From: Propionivibrio dicarboxylicus | GTDB taxonomy: Bacteria > Pseudomonadota > Gammaproteobacteria > Burkholderiales > Rhodocyclaceae | Direction: 5' to 3' | Assembly (NCBI RefSeq): GCF_900099695.1 | Contig: NZ_FNCY01000020.1 | Coordinates: 1 to 64,000, forward strand | DNA length: 64,000 bases | In this document: positions 1 through 9,297 of the stretch, piece by piece | How the letters are laid out: each line of letters begins with the position of its first letter | Numbering within the stretch: position 1 is the stretch's first letter | Notes under the pieces: model-generated | Databases searched by the model: none | Told to the model about the DNA's origin: nothing | What the model saw: only the letters and a program-made list of their open reading frames with translations | Translations under genes and position numbers: made by a program

Positions 1-3000
1 TGGTCCGTCGTCAGCGCCATCAACTGTTCGGTCGTCACGCCCGCCTGCAGTTGCGTCGTCGTCAGCGAGGCCACCTGATCCGTCGTCAAGGCAGCAATAT
101 CCGCTGTCTCGACCACCGAGACCTGTTCTGTGCTCAAGGCATCAATCTGATCCGTGCTCAGCGCAGCGATCTGATTTGTGGTCAAGGCAACGACCTGCCC
201 GGTGTTCAGACCATCGTGCACCTGCGTCGTACTCAACGCGAAGATCTGATCGGTACTCAAGGCCATGATCTGGTCCGTACCCAGTCCCGCCTGGATCTGC
301 GTGGTCGTGAGCACACCGATCTGTTCCGTCGTCAATGCGACGATGTCGTCGGTTTCGATGACGGCAACCTGTTCGGTCAAAAGCCCCCTGACCTGCGCCG
401 TCGTCAGCGCCATCACCTGGTCGGAAGTCAGTGCGACGACCTGGTCGGTATTCAGTCCTCGCTGGATCTGGTTGAGCGTCAACGCCCGCACCTGGTCGGA
501 GGTCAGCGCAACGATTTGATACGTCGCGAGCCCCGCGTGTATTTGCGTGGTCGTCAGCGCCGCGACCTGTGCCGTGCCGAGCGCTGCGATCTGATCGGTC
601 GTCAGCCCGCTGCCAATCTGGAACGTCGTCAGCGCCGCCACCTGCCCCGTCTTCAACGCTGTCACGTCGGCCGTTTCGATCGCAGCCACCTGGTCGCTGC
701 TCAGCGCCTGAATCTGCCCGGTGCTCAGCGCCTGGATCTGGAGGGAACCGAGTGCAACGATCTGGCCGGTGCTCAGACCGCTGTTGATCTGGAAGGTGGT
801 CAGCGCGGCCACCTGAGCTGTCTTCAGCGCCGCCACGTCGTCGGTCTCGATCGCGCCAACCTGGGCGCTCGTCAGCGCCTTGATCTGCGTTACCGTCAGC
901 GCCTGAATCTGGGCAGTGCTAAGCGCAATCAGCTGATCGGTATTCAGCCCATACTGCACCTGCGCCGTCGTCAATGCCGCCACTTGCGCCGTGCCGAGCG
1001 CGGCAATCTGGTCAGTGCTCAGGCCGGCGTTGATCTGGTCCGTCGTGAAGGCCGACATCTGGGCGACCTTGAGCGCGGCCACATCGACGGTTTCGATGAC
1101 GGCGACTTGCGTCGTCGTCAGCGCCTGGATCTGGGCGCTTGTCAGCGCCTGGATCTGGCGGGAACCGAGAGCAATCACCTGTTCCGTCGTCAGTCCGTTG
1201 CGGATCTGCACCGTCGTCAGCGCCGCCACCTGACCGGTACCCAATGCGGCGATCTGGTCGGTGCTCAGTCCGCTCTGTATCTGGTCAGTCGTCAGCGCCG
1301 CGACTTGTGCGGTCTTGAGCGCCGCAACGTCGACGGTTTCGAGCGATCCGACCTGAACTGTCGTCAGCGCCCGAATCTGGGCCGTGGTCAGGGCGGCAAT
1401 CTGCCCGGTGCCGAAAGCCGCCAGCTGGTCGGTGCTCAAACCATCGCGGATCTGTGCCGTCGTCAGCGCGATGACTTGCGTCGTCTTGAGCGCCGCCATA
1501 TCCACGGTCTCAATCGCGGTCACCTGATCGGTCGTCAGCGCCTGTATCTGCCCGCTCGTCAGCGCCTGTATCTGATGGGTGCCAAGGGCAACGATCTGGT
1601 CCGTACTCAGTCCGCGGCTAATCTGCAGCGTCGTCAGCGCCGCGACCTGTCCGGTCTTGAGGGCCGCCAGGTCGACGGTCTCGATCGCGGCCACCTGAGC
1701 CGTCGTCAAGGCCCGAATCTGGGCGGAAGTAAGCGCCTGGATCTGCTGCGTGCCGAAAGCAACCAACTGATCCGTGCTCAGCCCATTCTGGACCTGAAGT
1801 GTCGTCAGCGCAGCCACCTGGGCCGTGCCCAGCGCAGCGATCTGGTCGGTACTCAGGCCGCTGGTGATCTGCGCCGTCGTCAGCGCAGCGACTTGCGAGG
1901 TCTTAAGTGCGACAAGATCGGTCGTTTCAATGGCAACGACCTCGTCAGTGCTCAGCGCCTGGATCTGCGCGGTGGTCAATGCGGCTACTTGGGCCGTACC
2001 CAGGGCGACAATCTGATCGGTCGTCAGGCCGTTCCGAACCTGATGGGTCGTCAGCGCGGCGATTTGGGCGGTCTTGAGCGCCGCAATGTCCGTCGTCTCT
2101 ATCGCGGCGACCTGCGCGGAAGTCAGCGCCCGCAACTGTGCGGAGGTCAGCGCCTGAATCTGGCCGGACCCAAGCGCCACGATCTGGTCGGTACTGAGTC
2201 CGGTCTGGACCTGGACGGTCGTCAGCGCGGCAAGCTGCGCTGTTTTCAGCGCCGCGATATCCGTTGTTTCGATCGCCACGATCTGCGCAGAACTCAACGC
2301 CTGCAGCTGGACGCTCGTGAACGCCTGGATTTGATTGGTCTCCAGGGCAACCAGCTGGTCGGTCGTCAGACCGCTACGGATCTGCAGCGTACTCAGCGCA
2401 GCCAGTTGTGCCGTCTTGAGCGTAGCGATGTCAGCGGTTTCGACGGCAGCAAGCTGACGGGTGGTCAGCGCGACCATCTGGGCGGTCGTGAGGGCACGAA
2501 CCTGATCGCTGCTCAAGGCAAGGATTTCGTCGGTACTGAGGCCATTCTGGATCTGTTGGGTCGTCAGCGCAGCCACCTGCGCCGAACTCAGCGCGGCCAC
2601 CTGATCGGTCGTCAAGCCGCTCCTGATCTGGGTTGTCGTCAGTGCGACCAACTGCGCCGTCTTCAGCGCCGCAATATCGTCCGTCTCGATCGCCGCCACT
2701 TGGGCGGTGGTCAGCGCCTTGAGTTGGGCCGAGGTGAGCGCCCGGATCTGATCCGACCCCAAGGCAACGATCTGGCTGCTGCGCAATCCGTTCTGAACCT
2801 GCAGGGTCGTCAACGCGGCGACCTGCCCCGTCTTGAGCGACGCGACATCGTCGGTCTCGATCGCCGCCACCTGGGCCGTGCCCAGCACGGCGATCTGCAC
2901 GGTGGTCAAAGCCCTGATCTGATCGGTGCCGAGCGCAACCACCTGGGCTGTCGTCAGCCCGTTCTGAATCTGTTGCGTCGTCAGTGCGGCGACTTGCGCC

Positions 3001-6000
3001 GACCCCAACGCTGCGACCTGATCCGTGCTGAAGCCCCGGCTGATCTGCGTCGTCGTCAGCGACACCAGCTGCGCCGTTTTCAGCGCCGCGACATCTTCCG
3101 TCTCAATCGCCGCCACTTGCGTCGTCGTCAGCGCCTTGAGTTGAGCACTGGTCAAGGCGCGGACCTGGGTAGTGCCGAGCGCGACCACCTGCGCAGTCGT
3201 CAGGCCGTTCTGGATCTGCGTCGTCGTCAGCGCCGCCACCTGCGCAGTACCGAAGAGCTCAAGTTGCTCGGTACTCAAACCCAAGTTGAGCTGGGCCGTC
3301 GTCAGCGCGGCAATTTGCCCGGTCTTCAACGCCGCGATGTCATCCGTCTCGATGGCGGCAATCTGGGCGGTCGTCAACGCCTGAATCTGCGCCGTCGTCA
3401 ACGCGGCAATCTGCGCAGAATTCAGCGAAACCACCTGGTCGGTGCCGAGGCCGCTTCGGATCTGGCTAGTCGTCAGCGCAACCACTTGCGCCGTCTTCAG
3501 CGCCGCCAGGTCAGCCGTTTCGATCGCAGCGACCTGTGCCGTCGTCAGCGCCCGGATCTGCGCGGAATTAAGCACCCGGACCTGATCGGAACTCAGCGCC
3601 TGCACCTGCGCCGTGCCCAGGCTGCTACTGACTTGCGTCGTTGTCAGCGCTGCAACTTGCGCCGTCTTGAGCACGGCAATGTCGCCGGTTTCGATCGCCG
3701 CAACCTGCGCCGTATTCAGCGCTTTGATCTGGGCTGTGGTCAACGCCTGGATCTGATCGGAATCAAGCGCGACCACCTGACCGGTGCTCAGGCCATTCTG
3801 AATTTGCCAAGTACCGAATGCGGCGACCTGCCCGGTCGCGAGCGCCTCCACCTGATCGGTGCTCAGTCCCCTGGCAATTTGCGTCGTCGTCAACGCAGCC
3901 ACCTGGGCCGTTTTGAGCGCAGCCAGATCCGCCGTCTCGATGGCAGCGACCTGCGCCGTCGTCAGCGCCTGAATCTGGGCCGTGGTCAGGGCGCGGATCT
4001 GATCGGATTCGAGCGCGACGACCTGCGCGGTATTCAGGCCGTTCTGGATTTGCTGCGTCGTCAGTGCGGCGACTTGCGCCGTCTTGAACGCGGCCATATC
4101 GGCCGTCTCGATGGCCGCAACCTGTGCCGTCGTCAGTGCCTTGATCTGGGCCGTCGTCAGCGCCTGCACCTGGTCACTGTCGAGTGACACCACTTGAGCG
4201 GTCGTCAGACCGACTTGGATCTGCTGCGTCGTCAGGACCGACACCTGACGGGTGTCCAGCGCCGCGACCTGATCGGTGCTCAGGCCGCTCTGGATCTGAG
4301 CCGTCGTTAACGCAGCCACCTGGACCGTCTTGAGCGCAGCGAGATCCGCCGTCTCGATGGCAGAGACCTGCGCCGTCGTCAGCGCCTGAATCTGGGCCGT
4401 GGTCAGGGCGCGGATTTGATCGGATTCGAGCGCGACGACCTGAGCGGTATTCAGGCCGTTCTGGATTTGCTGCGTCGTCAGGGCGGCGACCTGCGCCGTC
4501 TTGAGCGCGGCCATATCGGCCGTCTCGATGGCGGCAACCTGTGCCGTCGTCAGCGCCTTGATCTGCGCTGTCGTCAGCGCCTGCACCTGGTCGCTGTCGA
4601 GCGCGACCACCTGAGCGGTCGTCAGCCCCGCCTGAATCTGCTGCGTCGTCAGGACCGACACCTGACGGGTGTCCAGCGCCGCGACCTGATCGGTGCTCAC
4701 GCCGCTCTGTATCTGAGTCGTCGTCAGGGCAACGACTTGCGACGTCTTGAGCGCGGCGATATCCGCCGTTTCGATCGCCGCGACTTGCGTCGTGGTCAGC
4801 GCCTTGATCTGGACACTGTTGAGCGCCCGAATCTGATCCGAGCCGAGGGCCACCACCTGACCGGTCGTCAAGCCATTCTGAATCTGCTGGGTCGTCAGCG
4901 CCGCCACCTGTGCGGTGCCGAGCGCGGCAATCTGGTCGGTACTCAGCCCGTTGCGTATCTGAGTTGTCGTCAGCGCGACGACTTGCGATGTCTTGAGCGC
5001 AACGATGTCGTCCGTCAGAATCGCGGCGACCTGCGCCGTCGTCAATGCCTGTATCTGCGCCGTCGTCAGCGCCTGGATCTGACTGGAATTCAGCGAAACA
5101 ACCTGGGCAGAGTTCAGACCGCTTTGAATCTGACGGGTCGTCAATGCGGAGACTTGGGCGGTCTTGAGCGCGCTGACGTCATCGGTTTCAATGACGCTCA
5201 CCTGGGTTGTGCTCAACGCGCTGATTTGTGCGGTAGTCAGCGCCCGGATCTGGTCGGAACTCAGCGCGACGATGTCGCCGGTAGTCAGCGCCAGGGTCTG
5301 GGCGGTACTCAGTGCCTGGATCTGCCTTGTCCCGAGCGCAGCGACCTGATCGGTAACCAACCCGCTCTGGATCTGGTAGGTCGTTAGCGCGGCGATCTGG
5401 TTCGTCTTCAACGCGGCGATGTCCGCCGTCTCGATGACGCTGACCTGCGCCGTGTTCAGGGCGGCCACCTGGTAGGTGCTCAGCGCCTGGATCTGGCGGG
5501 TGTCGAGCGCCACAACCTGCGCCGTGTTCAAGCCACTCTGGATCTGCCCTGTCGTCAGCGCAGCGATCTGCCGGGTTCCGAGCGCCGCCACCTGGTCGGT
5601 GCTCAGCCCGCTCCGGATCTGGTCGGTCGTCAGCGCAGCAACCTGCGCGGTCGTCAGCGCGGCGATGTCGATCGTTTCGATGGCACCAACCTGGGCAGTA
5701 CTCAAGGCGCCAATCTGGACGGTGGTCAGTGACTGTATTTGGCGCGTGTTGAGCGCTTCGAGTTGCGCGGTGCTCACGCCGCTCCGCACTTGCTGAGTCG
5801 TCAACGCGGCAATCTGTGCACTCGTCAGCGCCGCAACATCGTCAGTTTCGATCGCTGCGACCTGGTCCGTCCGCAAGGCCGCCACCTGAGTCGTCGTCAG
5901 GGCCTGAATCTGGCGTGAACCGAGCGCGACCACCTGATCGGTCGTCAGCCCGCTCTGTACTTGGAAGGTCGTTAAGGCTGCCACCTGCCCGGTCTTGAGC

Positions 6001-7979
6001 GCAGCGATGTCGACCGTTTCGATCGCGGCAACCTGGGTCGTTGTCAAAGACTGGACATTCGCCGTGTTGAACGCCTGAAGCTGATCGCTGCCAAGCGCGA
6101 CCACCTGATCGGTCGTCAGGCCGCTACGCACCTGCAGGGTCGTCAGCGCCGCAACCTGCGCAGTTTTCAATGCAGCAACATCTGCCGTCTCAATGGTCGA
6201 GACCTGCGTCGTGGTCAGGGCCCGCACCTGCGCCGTGGTCAGCGCCTGAATCTGGTCCGTCGTCAACGCCTGGATCTGACCGGTGGTCAATGCGAGGATC
6301 TGGTTCGTCGTCAGCGCCAGAATCTGGTTCGTGCCGAGCGATTGCAGCTGCCCCGTAGACAGCCCACTACGAATTTGCTGCGAGGTCAGCGCAGCAATCT
6401 GGGATGTCTTGAGCGCGGCGAGGTCAGCCGTTTCGATCGCAGCGATCTCGGCGGTCGTCAACGCGGCTACCTGGACCGAATTCAATGCCAGCAGCTGGGC
6501 GGAATTGAGCGCAACGACCTGATCGGTGCGCAGCCCCTGCAGGATCTGGGCGGTCGAAAGCGCCGTCATCTGGCCGGTGCCAAGGGCGGCGACCTGATCG
6601 GTCGACAGACCGTTCCTGATCTGACTAGTCGTCAGCACAGCGATCTGCGACGTCTTGAGCGCGGCGACATCGGCCGTTTCGATGGCAGCGACCTGTGTGC
6701 TCGTCAGGGCCTGAATCTGGGTCGTCGTCAAGGCCTGGATCTGATTGGTCGCAAGCGCTGCCAGCTGATCCGTGCGCAGGCCGCTGCTGATCTGGGCGGT
6801 CGTCATGGCTGCCAGCTGGCCGGTCTTGAGCGCTGCAACTTCGGTCGTCCCTAGCGCGGCGACCTGGGCAGTCGTCAGCGCCTGAATCTGGACGGTAGTG
6901 ATCGCCTGCAGCTGATTGCTGCCCAGCGCGATCACCTGCTGCGTCCCCAACCCGCTCCTGATCTGTGCGGTCGTCATTGCGGCGAGCTGACCGGTGGTGA
7001 GTGCCGCTACCTGGTCGGTACTCAGGCCGCTGTTGATTTGGAAGGTGGTCAGCGCCGCAATCTGACCGGTCTTGAGCGCAATGAGGTCCGTCGTCTCGAT
7101 GGCCGCGACCTGGGCGGTTGTAAACACGCGCAACTGGTCGGTCGTCAGCGCCTGGATCTGCGCCGTGGCAAGTGCAACGACCTGCGCCGTGCTCATCCCG
7201 ACAGCGATCTGACCGGTCGTCAGCGCGGCGATCTGTGTGCTCTTGAGCACGGAAAAATCCGATGTCTCTATCGCCGCAATCTGGGCGGTGCCAAACGCCT
7301 GGATCTGGTCGGTGGACAAGGCCCGGAGCTGCGCCGAATCGAGCGCAACGACCTGATCCGTGGTCAACCCGTTCTTGATCTGACCCGCCGTCAGCGCCGT
7401 CACCTGCAAGGTCGTCAGCGCCGCAACCTGTGTCGTGCCGAGGCCATTGCGAATCTGGGCACTCGTCAACGCGGCGATCTGGGCCGTCTTGAGCGCGGCG
7501 ATGTCGGTGGTCTCGATGGCGGCCAGTTGCTGGGTCGCCAACGCGAGCAATTGAGCGGTCGTCAACGCCTGGATCTGGTTGGTCTTGAGCGCGACGATCT
7601 GGTCAGTGCTGAAACCGTTGTTGAGTTGCGCCGTCGTCAATGCGGCGATCTGGCGCGTGCCGAGCGTAGCGATTTGATCGGTGCTCAGGCCATTTCGAAC
7701 CTGCGCGGTGGTCAGCGCGGCAATTTGGTCGGTCGTCAGCGCGACGAGTTGCGTGTTCGTCAACGCCGCGATCTGGCTGGAGGTCAATCCTTGGGACAAC
7801 TGGCTTGCCGACAAGGCCTGCAGATCGACAATTTCGATCGCGCGAATCTGATCGCTCGTCAGGACAGCTAGCTGAGCCGTGGTGAGCGCTTGCATGTCGG
7901 CCGTCGACAAAGCGCGAATCTGCGCCGTCGTCAAAGCCGCAATTTGCGCTGTCGTGCCGTTAAAAACGGTGGTAGTCAT
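1..7979 (-). CDS. Giant octapeptide-repeat protein, probable secreted or surface adhesin (C-terminus beyond window)
   Basis: The minus strand is open without a stop from an ATG at 7979-7977 to the left edge, giving 2,659 visible codons with the 3' end missing. The protein starts MTTTVFNGTTAQIAALTT and then consists almost wholly of octapeptides of consensus LTTAQIAA, with nonapeptides such as LTSAQIRNG at fixed places. I checked the frame near 1, 3001, 4861, 5943, 6301 and 7979 and it is the same throughout. There is no N-terminal hydrophobic signal, cysteines are practically absent, and the composition is rich in Ala, Thr, Leu, Gln and Ile/Val. Giant repetitive proteins without a Sec signal are typically type I-secreted adhesins of the LapA/RTX kind with the export signal at the C-terminus. 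That assignment is inference, because the C-terminus and any transporter genes are outside the window. The periodic Thr-x-Gln-Ile pattern could form a solenoid of short helices. I do not recognise a named domain. Confidence 0.85.
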   Translation of the reverse strand, partial: MTTTVFNGTTAQIAALTTAQIRALSTADMQALTTAQLAVLTSDQIRAIEIVDLQALSASQLSQGLTSSQIAALTNTQLVALTTDQIAALTTAQVRNGLSTDQIATLGTRQIAALTTAQLNNGFSTDQIVALKTNQIQALTTAQLLALATQQLAAIETTDIAALKTAQIAALTSAQIRNGLGTTQVAALTTLQVTALTAGQIKNGLTTDQVVALDSAQLRALSTDQIQAFGTAQIAAIETSDFSVLKSTQIAALTTGQIAVGMSTAQVVALATAQIQALTTDQLRVFTTAQVAAIETTDLIALKTGQIAALTTFQINSGLSTDQVAALTTGQLAAMTTAQIRSGLGTQQVIALGSNQLQAITTVQIQALTTAQVAALGTTEVAALKTGQLAAMTTAQISSGLRTDQLAALATNQIQALTTTQIQALTSTQVAAIETADVAALKTSQIAVLTTSQIRNGLSTDQVAALGTGQMTALSTAQILQGLRTDQVVALNSAQLLALNSVQVAALTTAEIAAIETADLAALKTSQIAALTSQQIRSGLSTGQLQSLGTNQILALTTNQILALTTGQIQALTTDQIQALTTAQVRALTTTQVSTIETADVAALKTAQVAALTTLQVRSGLTTDQVVALGSDQLQAFNTANVQSLTTTQVAAIETVDIAALKTGQVAALTTFQVQSGLTTDQVVALGSRQIQALTTTQVAALRTDQVAAIETDDVAALTSAQIAALTTQQVRSGVSTAQLEALNTRQIQSLTTVQIGALSTAQVGAIETIDIAALTTAQVAALTTDQIRSGLSTDQVAALGTRQIAALTTGQIQSGLNTAQVVALDTRQIQALSTYQVAALNTAQVSVIETADIAALKTNQIAALTTYQIQSGLVTDQVAALGTRQIQALSTAQTLALTTGDIVALSSDQIRALTTAQISALSTTQVSVIETDDVSALKTAQVSALTTRQIQSGLNSAQVVSLNSSQIQALTTAQIQALTTAQVAAILTDDIVALKTSQVVALTTTQIRNGLSTDQIAALGTAQVAALTTQQIQNGLTTGQVVALGSDQIRALNSVQIKALTTTQVAAIETADIAALKTSQVVALTTTQIQSGVSTDQVAALDTRQVSVLTTQQIQAGLTTAQVVALDSDQVQALTTAQIKALTTAQVAAIETADMAALKTAQVAALTTQQIQNGLNTAQVVALESDQIRALTTAQIQALTTAQVSAIETADLAALKTVQVAALTTAQIQSGLSTDQVAALDTRQVSVLTTQQIQVGLTTAQVVSLDSDQVQALTTAQIKALTTAQVAAIETADMAAFKTAQVAALTTQQIQNGLNTAQVVALESDQIRALTTAQIQALTTAQVAAIETADLAALKTAQVAALTTTQIARGLSTDQVEALATGQVAAFGTWQIQNGLSTGQVVALDSDQIQALTTAQIKALNTAQVAAIETGDIAVLKTAQVAALTTTQVSSSLGTAQVQALSSDQVRVLNSAQIRALTTAQVAAIETADLAALKTAQVVALTTSQIRSGLGTDQVVSLNSAQIAALTTAQIQALTTAQIAAIETDDIAALKTGQIAALTTAQLNLGLSTEQLELFGTAQVAALTTTQIQNGLTTAQVVALGTTQVRALTSAQLKALTTTQVAAIETEDVAALKTAQLVSLTTTQISRGFSTDQVAALGSAQVAALTTQQIQNGLTTAQVVALGTDQIRALTTVQIAVLGTAQVAAIETDDVASLKTGQVAALTTLQVQNGLRSSQIVALGSDQIRALTSAQLKALTTAQVAAIETDDIAALKTAQLVALTTTQIRSGLTTDQVAALSSAQVAALTTQQIQNGLSTDEILALSSDQVRALTTAQMVALTTRQLAAVETADIATLKTAQLAALSTLQIRSGLTTDQLVALETNQIQAFTSVQLQALSSAQIVAIETTDIAALKTAQLAALTTVQVQTGLSTDQIVALGSGQIQALTSAQLRALTSAQVAAIETTDIAALKTAQIAALTTHQVRNGLTTDQIVALGTAQVAALTTAQIQALSTDEVVAIETTDLVALKTSQVAALTTAQITSGLSTDQIAALGTAQVAALTTLQVQNGLSTDQLVAFGTQQIQALTSAQIRALTTAQVAAIETVDLAALKTGQVAALTTLQISRGLSTDQIVALGTHQIQALTSGQIQALTTDQVTAIETVDMAALKTTQVIALTTAQIRDGLSTDQLAAFGTGQIAALTTAQIRALTTVQVGSLETVDVAALKTAQVAALTTDQIQSGLSTDQIAALGTGQVAALTTVQIRNGLTTEQVIALGSRQIQALTSAQIQALTTTQVAVIETVDVAALKVAQMSAFTTDQINAGLSTDQIAALGTAQVAALTTAQVQYGLNTDQLIALSTAQIQALTVTQIKALTSAQVGAIETDDVAALKTAQVAALTTFQINSGLSTGQIVALGSLQIQALSTGQIQALSSDQVAAIETADVTALKTGQVAALTTFQIGSGLTTDQIAALGTAQVAALTTTQIHAGLATYQIVALTSDQVRALTLNQIQRGLNTDQVVALTSDQVMALTTAQVRGLLTEQVAVIETDDIVALTTEQIGVLTTTQIQAGLGTDQIMALSTDQIFALSTTQVHDGLNTGQVVALTTNQIAALSTDQIDALSTEQVSVVETADIAALTTDQVASLTTTQLQAGVTTEQLMALTTD
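107..7840 (-). repeat. Hierarchical coding repeat: octapeptides grouped in 57, 82 or 107-residue modules
   Basis: A marker octapeptide (consensus IETxDIAA, + strand signature near tttcgat or tctcgat) recurs 37 times, first at 107 and last at 7832. The 36 intervals are 171 nt (17 times), 246 nt (15), 321 nt (2) and 243 nt (2). So modules are 57 residues (six octads plus one nonad) plus zero, one or two copies of a 25-residue block (two octads plus one nonad, of the type LSTDQVAA LGTAQIAA LTTxQIxNG). The two 243-nt intervals have lost one residue. More than 300 octads or nonads are visible. Third-position differences between modules are many while the protein pattern stays tight, so most of the array is old and selectively maintained. 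Confidence 0.85.
3885..4720 (-). repeat. Recent 417-bp tandem duplication inside the repeat gene
   Basis: The segment beginning at 3935 and the one beginning at 4352 align without gaps at an offset of exactly 417 nt (one 57-residue plus one 82-residue module, 139 codons). By eye there are about 22 differences over about 370 bp, far fewer than between other modules. Similarity fades before about 3885 and after about 4720. This looks like the youngest expansion step of the array and keeps the reading frame. Confidence 0.75.
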
Positions 7980-8003
7980 AGATCACCCGGTTGCCCACCG
8001 CTC

Positions 8004-8009
8004 ATTATA
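8004..8009 (-). promoter_or_regulatory. Possible -10 box of the giant repeat gene
   Basis: The minus strand reads TATAAT here, 25 nt upstream of the ATG at 7979. No good -35 lies at 16-18 nt, so sigma70 use is uncertain. The Shine-Dalgarno match before the ATG is weak (GGGTGA about 3 nt away). Confidence 0.4.
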
Positions 8010-8659
8010 AAAGCTTAAGGTGCAAATCTCCCGCAACGATATGACTTTAGTCGTAGTTCGTCGCGGCCATAAAACATTTATCGGAAGGTTTCGGCATAAC
8101 TGAACCGCAATCACCAAGGCGCGCGAAATAAATGGAGCAAAGCCGCTGTTGCGCGCCAAAGACGCGCAACATGCGGGCAATGTCCGGACTGAGGTAGCCG
8201 CCTCTTTCAACATTCGATACTCGCAACTCCTGGTGTTACCGCGAAATACTTCACACCGAATCTGTCTGCTCCGATGTTCGTCGGCATGACGAAATGCGCA
8301 CAGCCTCGCACCCTTCCGCCTTACCTCGGCGACGATGCAAACCTGCCCCATCCCTCTTCACGCCATTCACTTGTTTCAACGTAAGACCGATGCCTGCTCC
8401 ATAAAAAAACGATCACTATCAGACGCTGATGACCACACACCGGACCACCCCGTCCGATGCCGCCGGTTGAACTACCTTGCCCCGACAAATACCCTCGCGC
8501 CTCCGCATCGGCAAAAATTACCGGTGGCCGGAGACTGTAATTGCCGGTGACACGAAACCATAGGAAAAGCCGATTTGCCGATAACCTCGTCTTAACTGTG
8601 TTAGACACACCCATCCCACTTGCCATCAACGGCAAGTGCATGGACTTTAGCGATACTCA

Positions 8660-8675
8660 CGCATTAAACGTGCCA
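8660..8675 (-). promoter_or_regulatory. Candidate sigma54 (-24/-12) promoter pointing at the repeat gene
   Basis: The minus strand reads TGGCACG, then four bases, then ATGCG, with GG and GC separated by the required 10 nt. The consensus is TGGCACG-N4-TTGCA, so the -24 part is perfect and the -12 part keeps the GC. It would give a leader of about 670 nt before the ATG at 7979. No enhancer-binding site was identified. Confidence 0.3.
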
Positions 8676-8715
8676 CCAGTCGGCACCCGGCGCCTGACGG
8701 GAAAAGCGCAGCGTG

Positions 8716-9297
8716 TTACGGATCGCCCCGCTCCCGGCCATTTGGCGTCTTCTTCGCCAGAATCCTGCGCCCTAGAACGATGCCGACGCCAACGAGAAGG
8801 ATCGCCACGATCAATCCCTCCTCGATCTCCTTGAGATCGCCCAATAAGGCTTCAAAGGCAACGCCGAACAAGCGGCCGATGCTGACCACGACCACCGTCC
8901 AGACGCTCACGCTGAGGATATTGACGACGGAAAACCGCCCCAGCGGCACGCGACTCGTTCCGAGAATGAACGGTCCGGCAATTCTGAGGCCGTACAGAAA
9001 ACGGAAAGCGACGATGCAAAGAACGTCATAGCGTTCCAACAGACCGAGAATGCGAGCCTGGTGTCCTAGCACCCGCGGAAATCGCTCGATCAGGCGATTC
9101 CCGTACCGACGACCGCCAAGGAAGGCGAGTTGATCCCCCAGCGCGGCCCCGACGATAGCGACGGCAATGACCGCCGGCCACGCGAGAAAACCACGCTGTG
9201 CGGCGAAGCCGGCAGCGATCAGGATGATCTCCCCTTCGAACAGGGTGCCGCAAAACACCGCCAGGTAGCCATATGACGTCACAAACGTCGTAATCAT
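8716..9297 (-). CDS. DedA-family inner membrane protein
   Basis: A 193-residue integral membrane protein starting MITTFVTSYGYLAVF. It has the DedA/SNARE-associated layout: an N-terminal re-entrant stretch ending in FEGE, an Ala/Gly-rich segment with GAALGDQLAFLGGRRYG, the family motif FRFLYGLRIAGPFILG (around residues 110-125), and C-terminal hydrophobic helices. DedA proteins act in the inner membrane in envelope homeostasis and lipid-carrier or lipid scrambling. The exact substrate here is unknown. The open frame extends upstream to 9588 but would run through the groES control region, so the ATG at 9297 is chosen. The gene is divergent from groES. Confidence 0.8.
   Translation of the reverse strand: MITTFVTSYGYLAVFCGTLFEGEIILIAAGFAAQRGFLAWPAVIAVAIVGAALGDQLAFLGGRRYGNRLIERFPRVLGHQARILGLLERYDVLCIVAFRFLYGLRIAGPFILGTSRVPLGRFSVVNILSVSVWTVVVVSIGRLFGVAFEALLGDLKEIEEGLIVAILLVGVGIVLGRRILAKKTPNGRERGDP

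Larger units (their letters stand above)
7980..8715. other. Long non-coding interval upstream of the giant repeat gene
   Basis: About 740 bp carry no convincing gene. The short open frames here lack coding character. Visible structure: a hairpin with 8-bp arms GTTGCGCG/CGCGCAAC (8148-8170), a hairpin with 8-bp arms CACTTGCC/GGCAAGTG (8617-8638), the -10 box described separately, and a sigma54-like site near 8660-8675 reading toward the repeat gene. The base composition is less GC-rich than in the neighbouring genes, as expected for a regulatory region. Confidence 0.6.

Noticed and set aside
51-4187. 1,378-codon open frame on the + strand (and similar ones at 4416-5387, 6342-6854, 7038-7871)
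   Set aside because: It is the antisense register of the octapeptide gene. It reads as Arg/Leu/Gln-rich low-complexity without a ribosome site, while the minus strand gives one continuous frame with a sensible ATG and a conserved octad pattern.
1-7979. CRISPR array or non-coding satellite
   Set aside because: Repeat units are contiguous, diverged mainly at third codon positions and have no spacers. The frame is kept throughout, which fits a protein-coding repeat.
7983-8641. Short open frames between the giant gene and the DedA gene
   Set aside because: No ribosome sites, atypical composition and overlap with hairpins and promoter-like sites; treated as non-coding.
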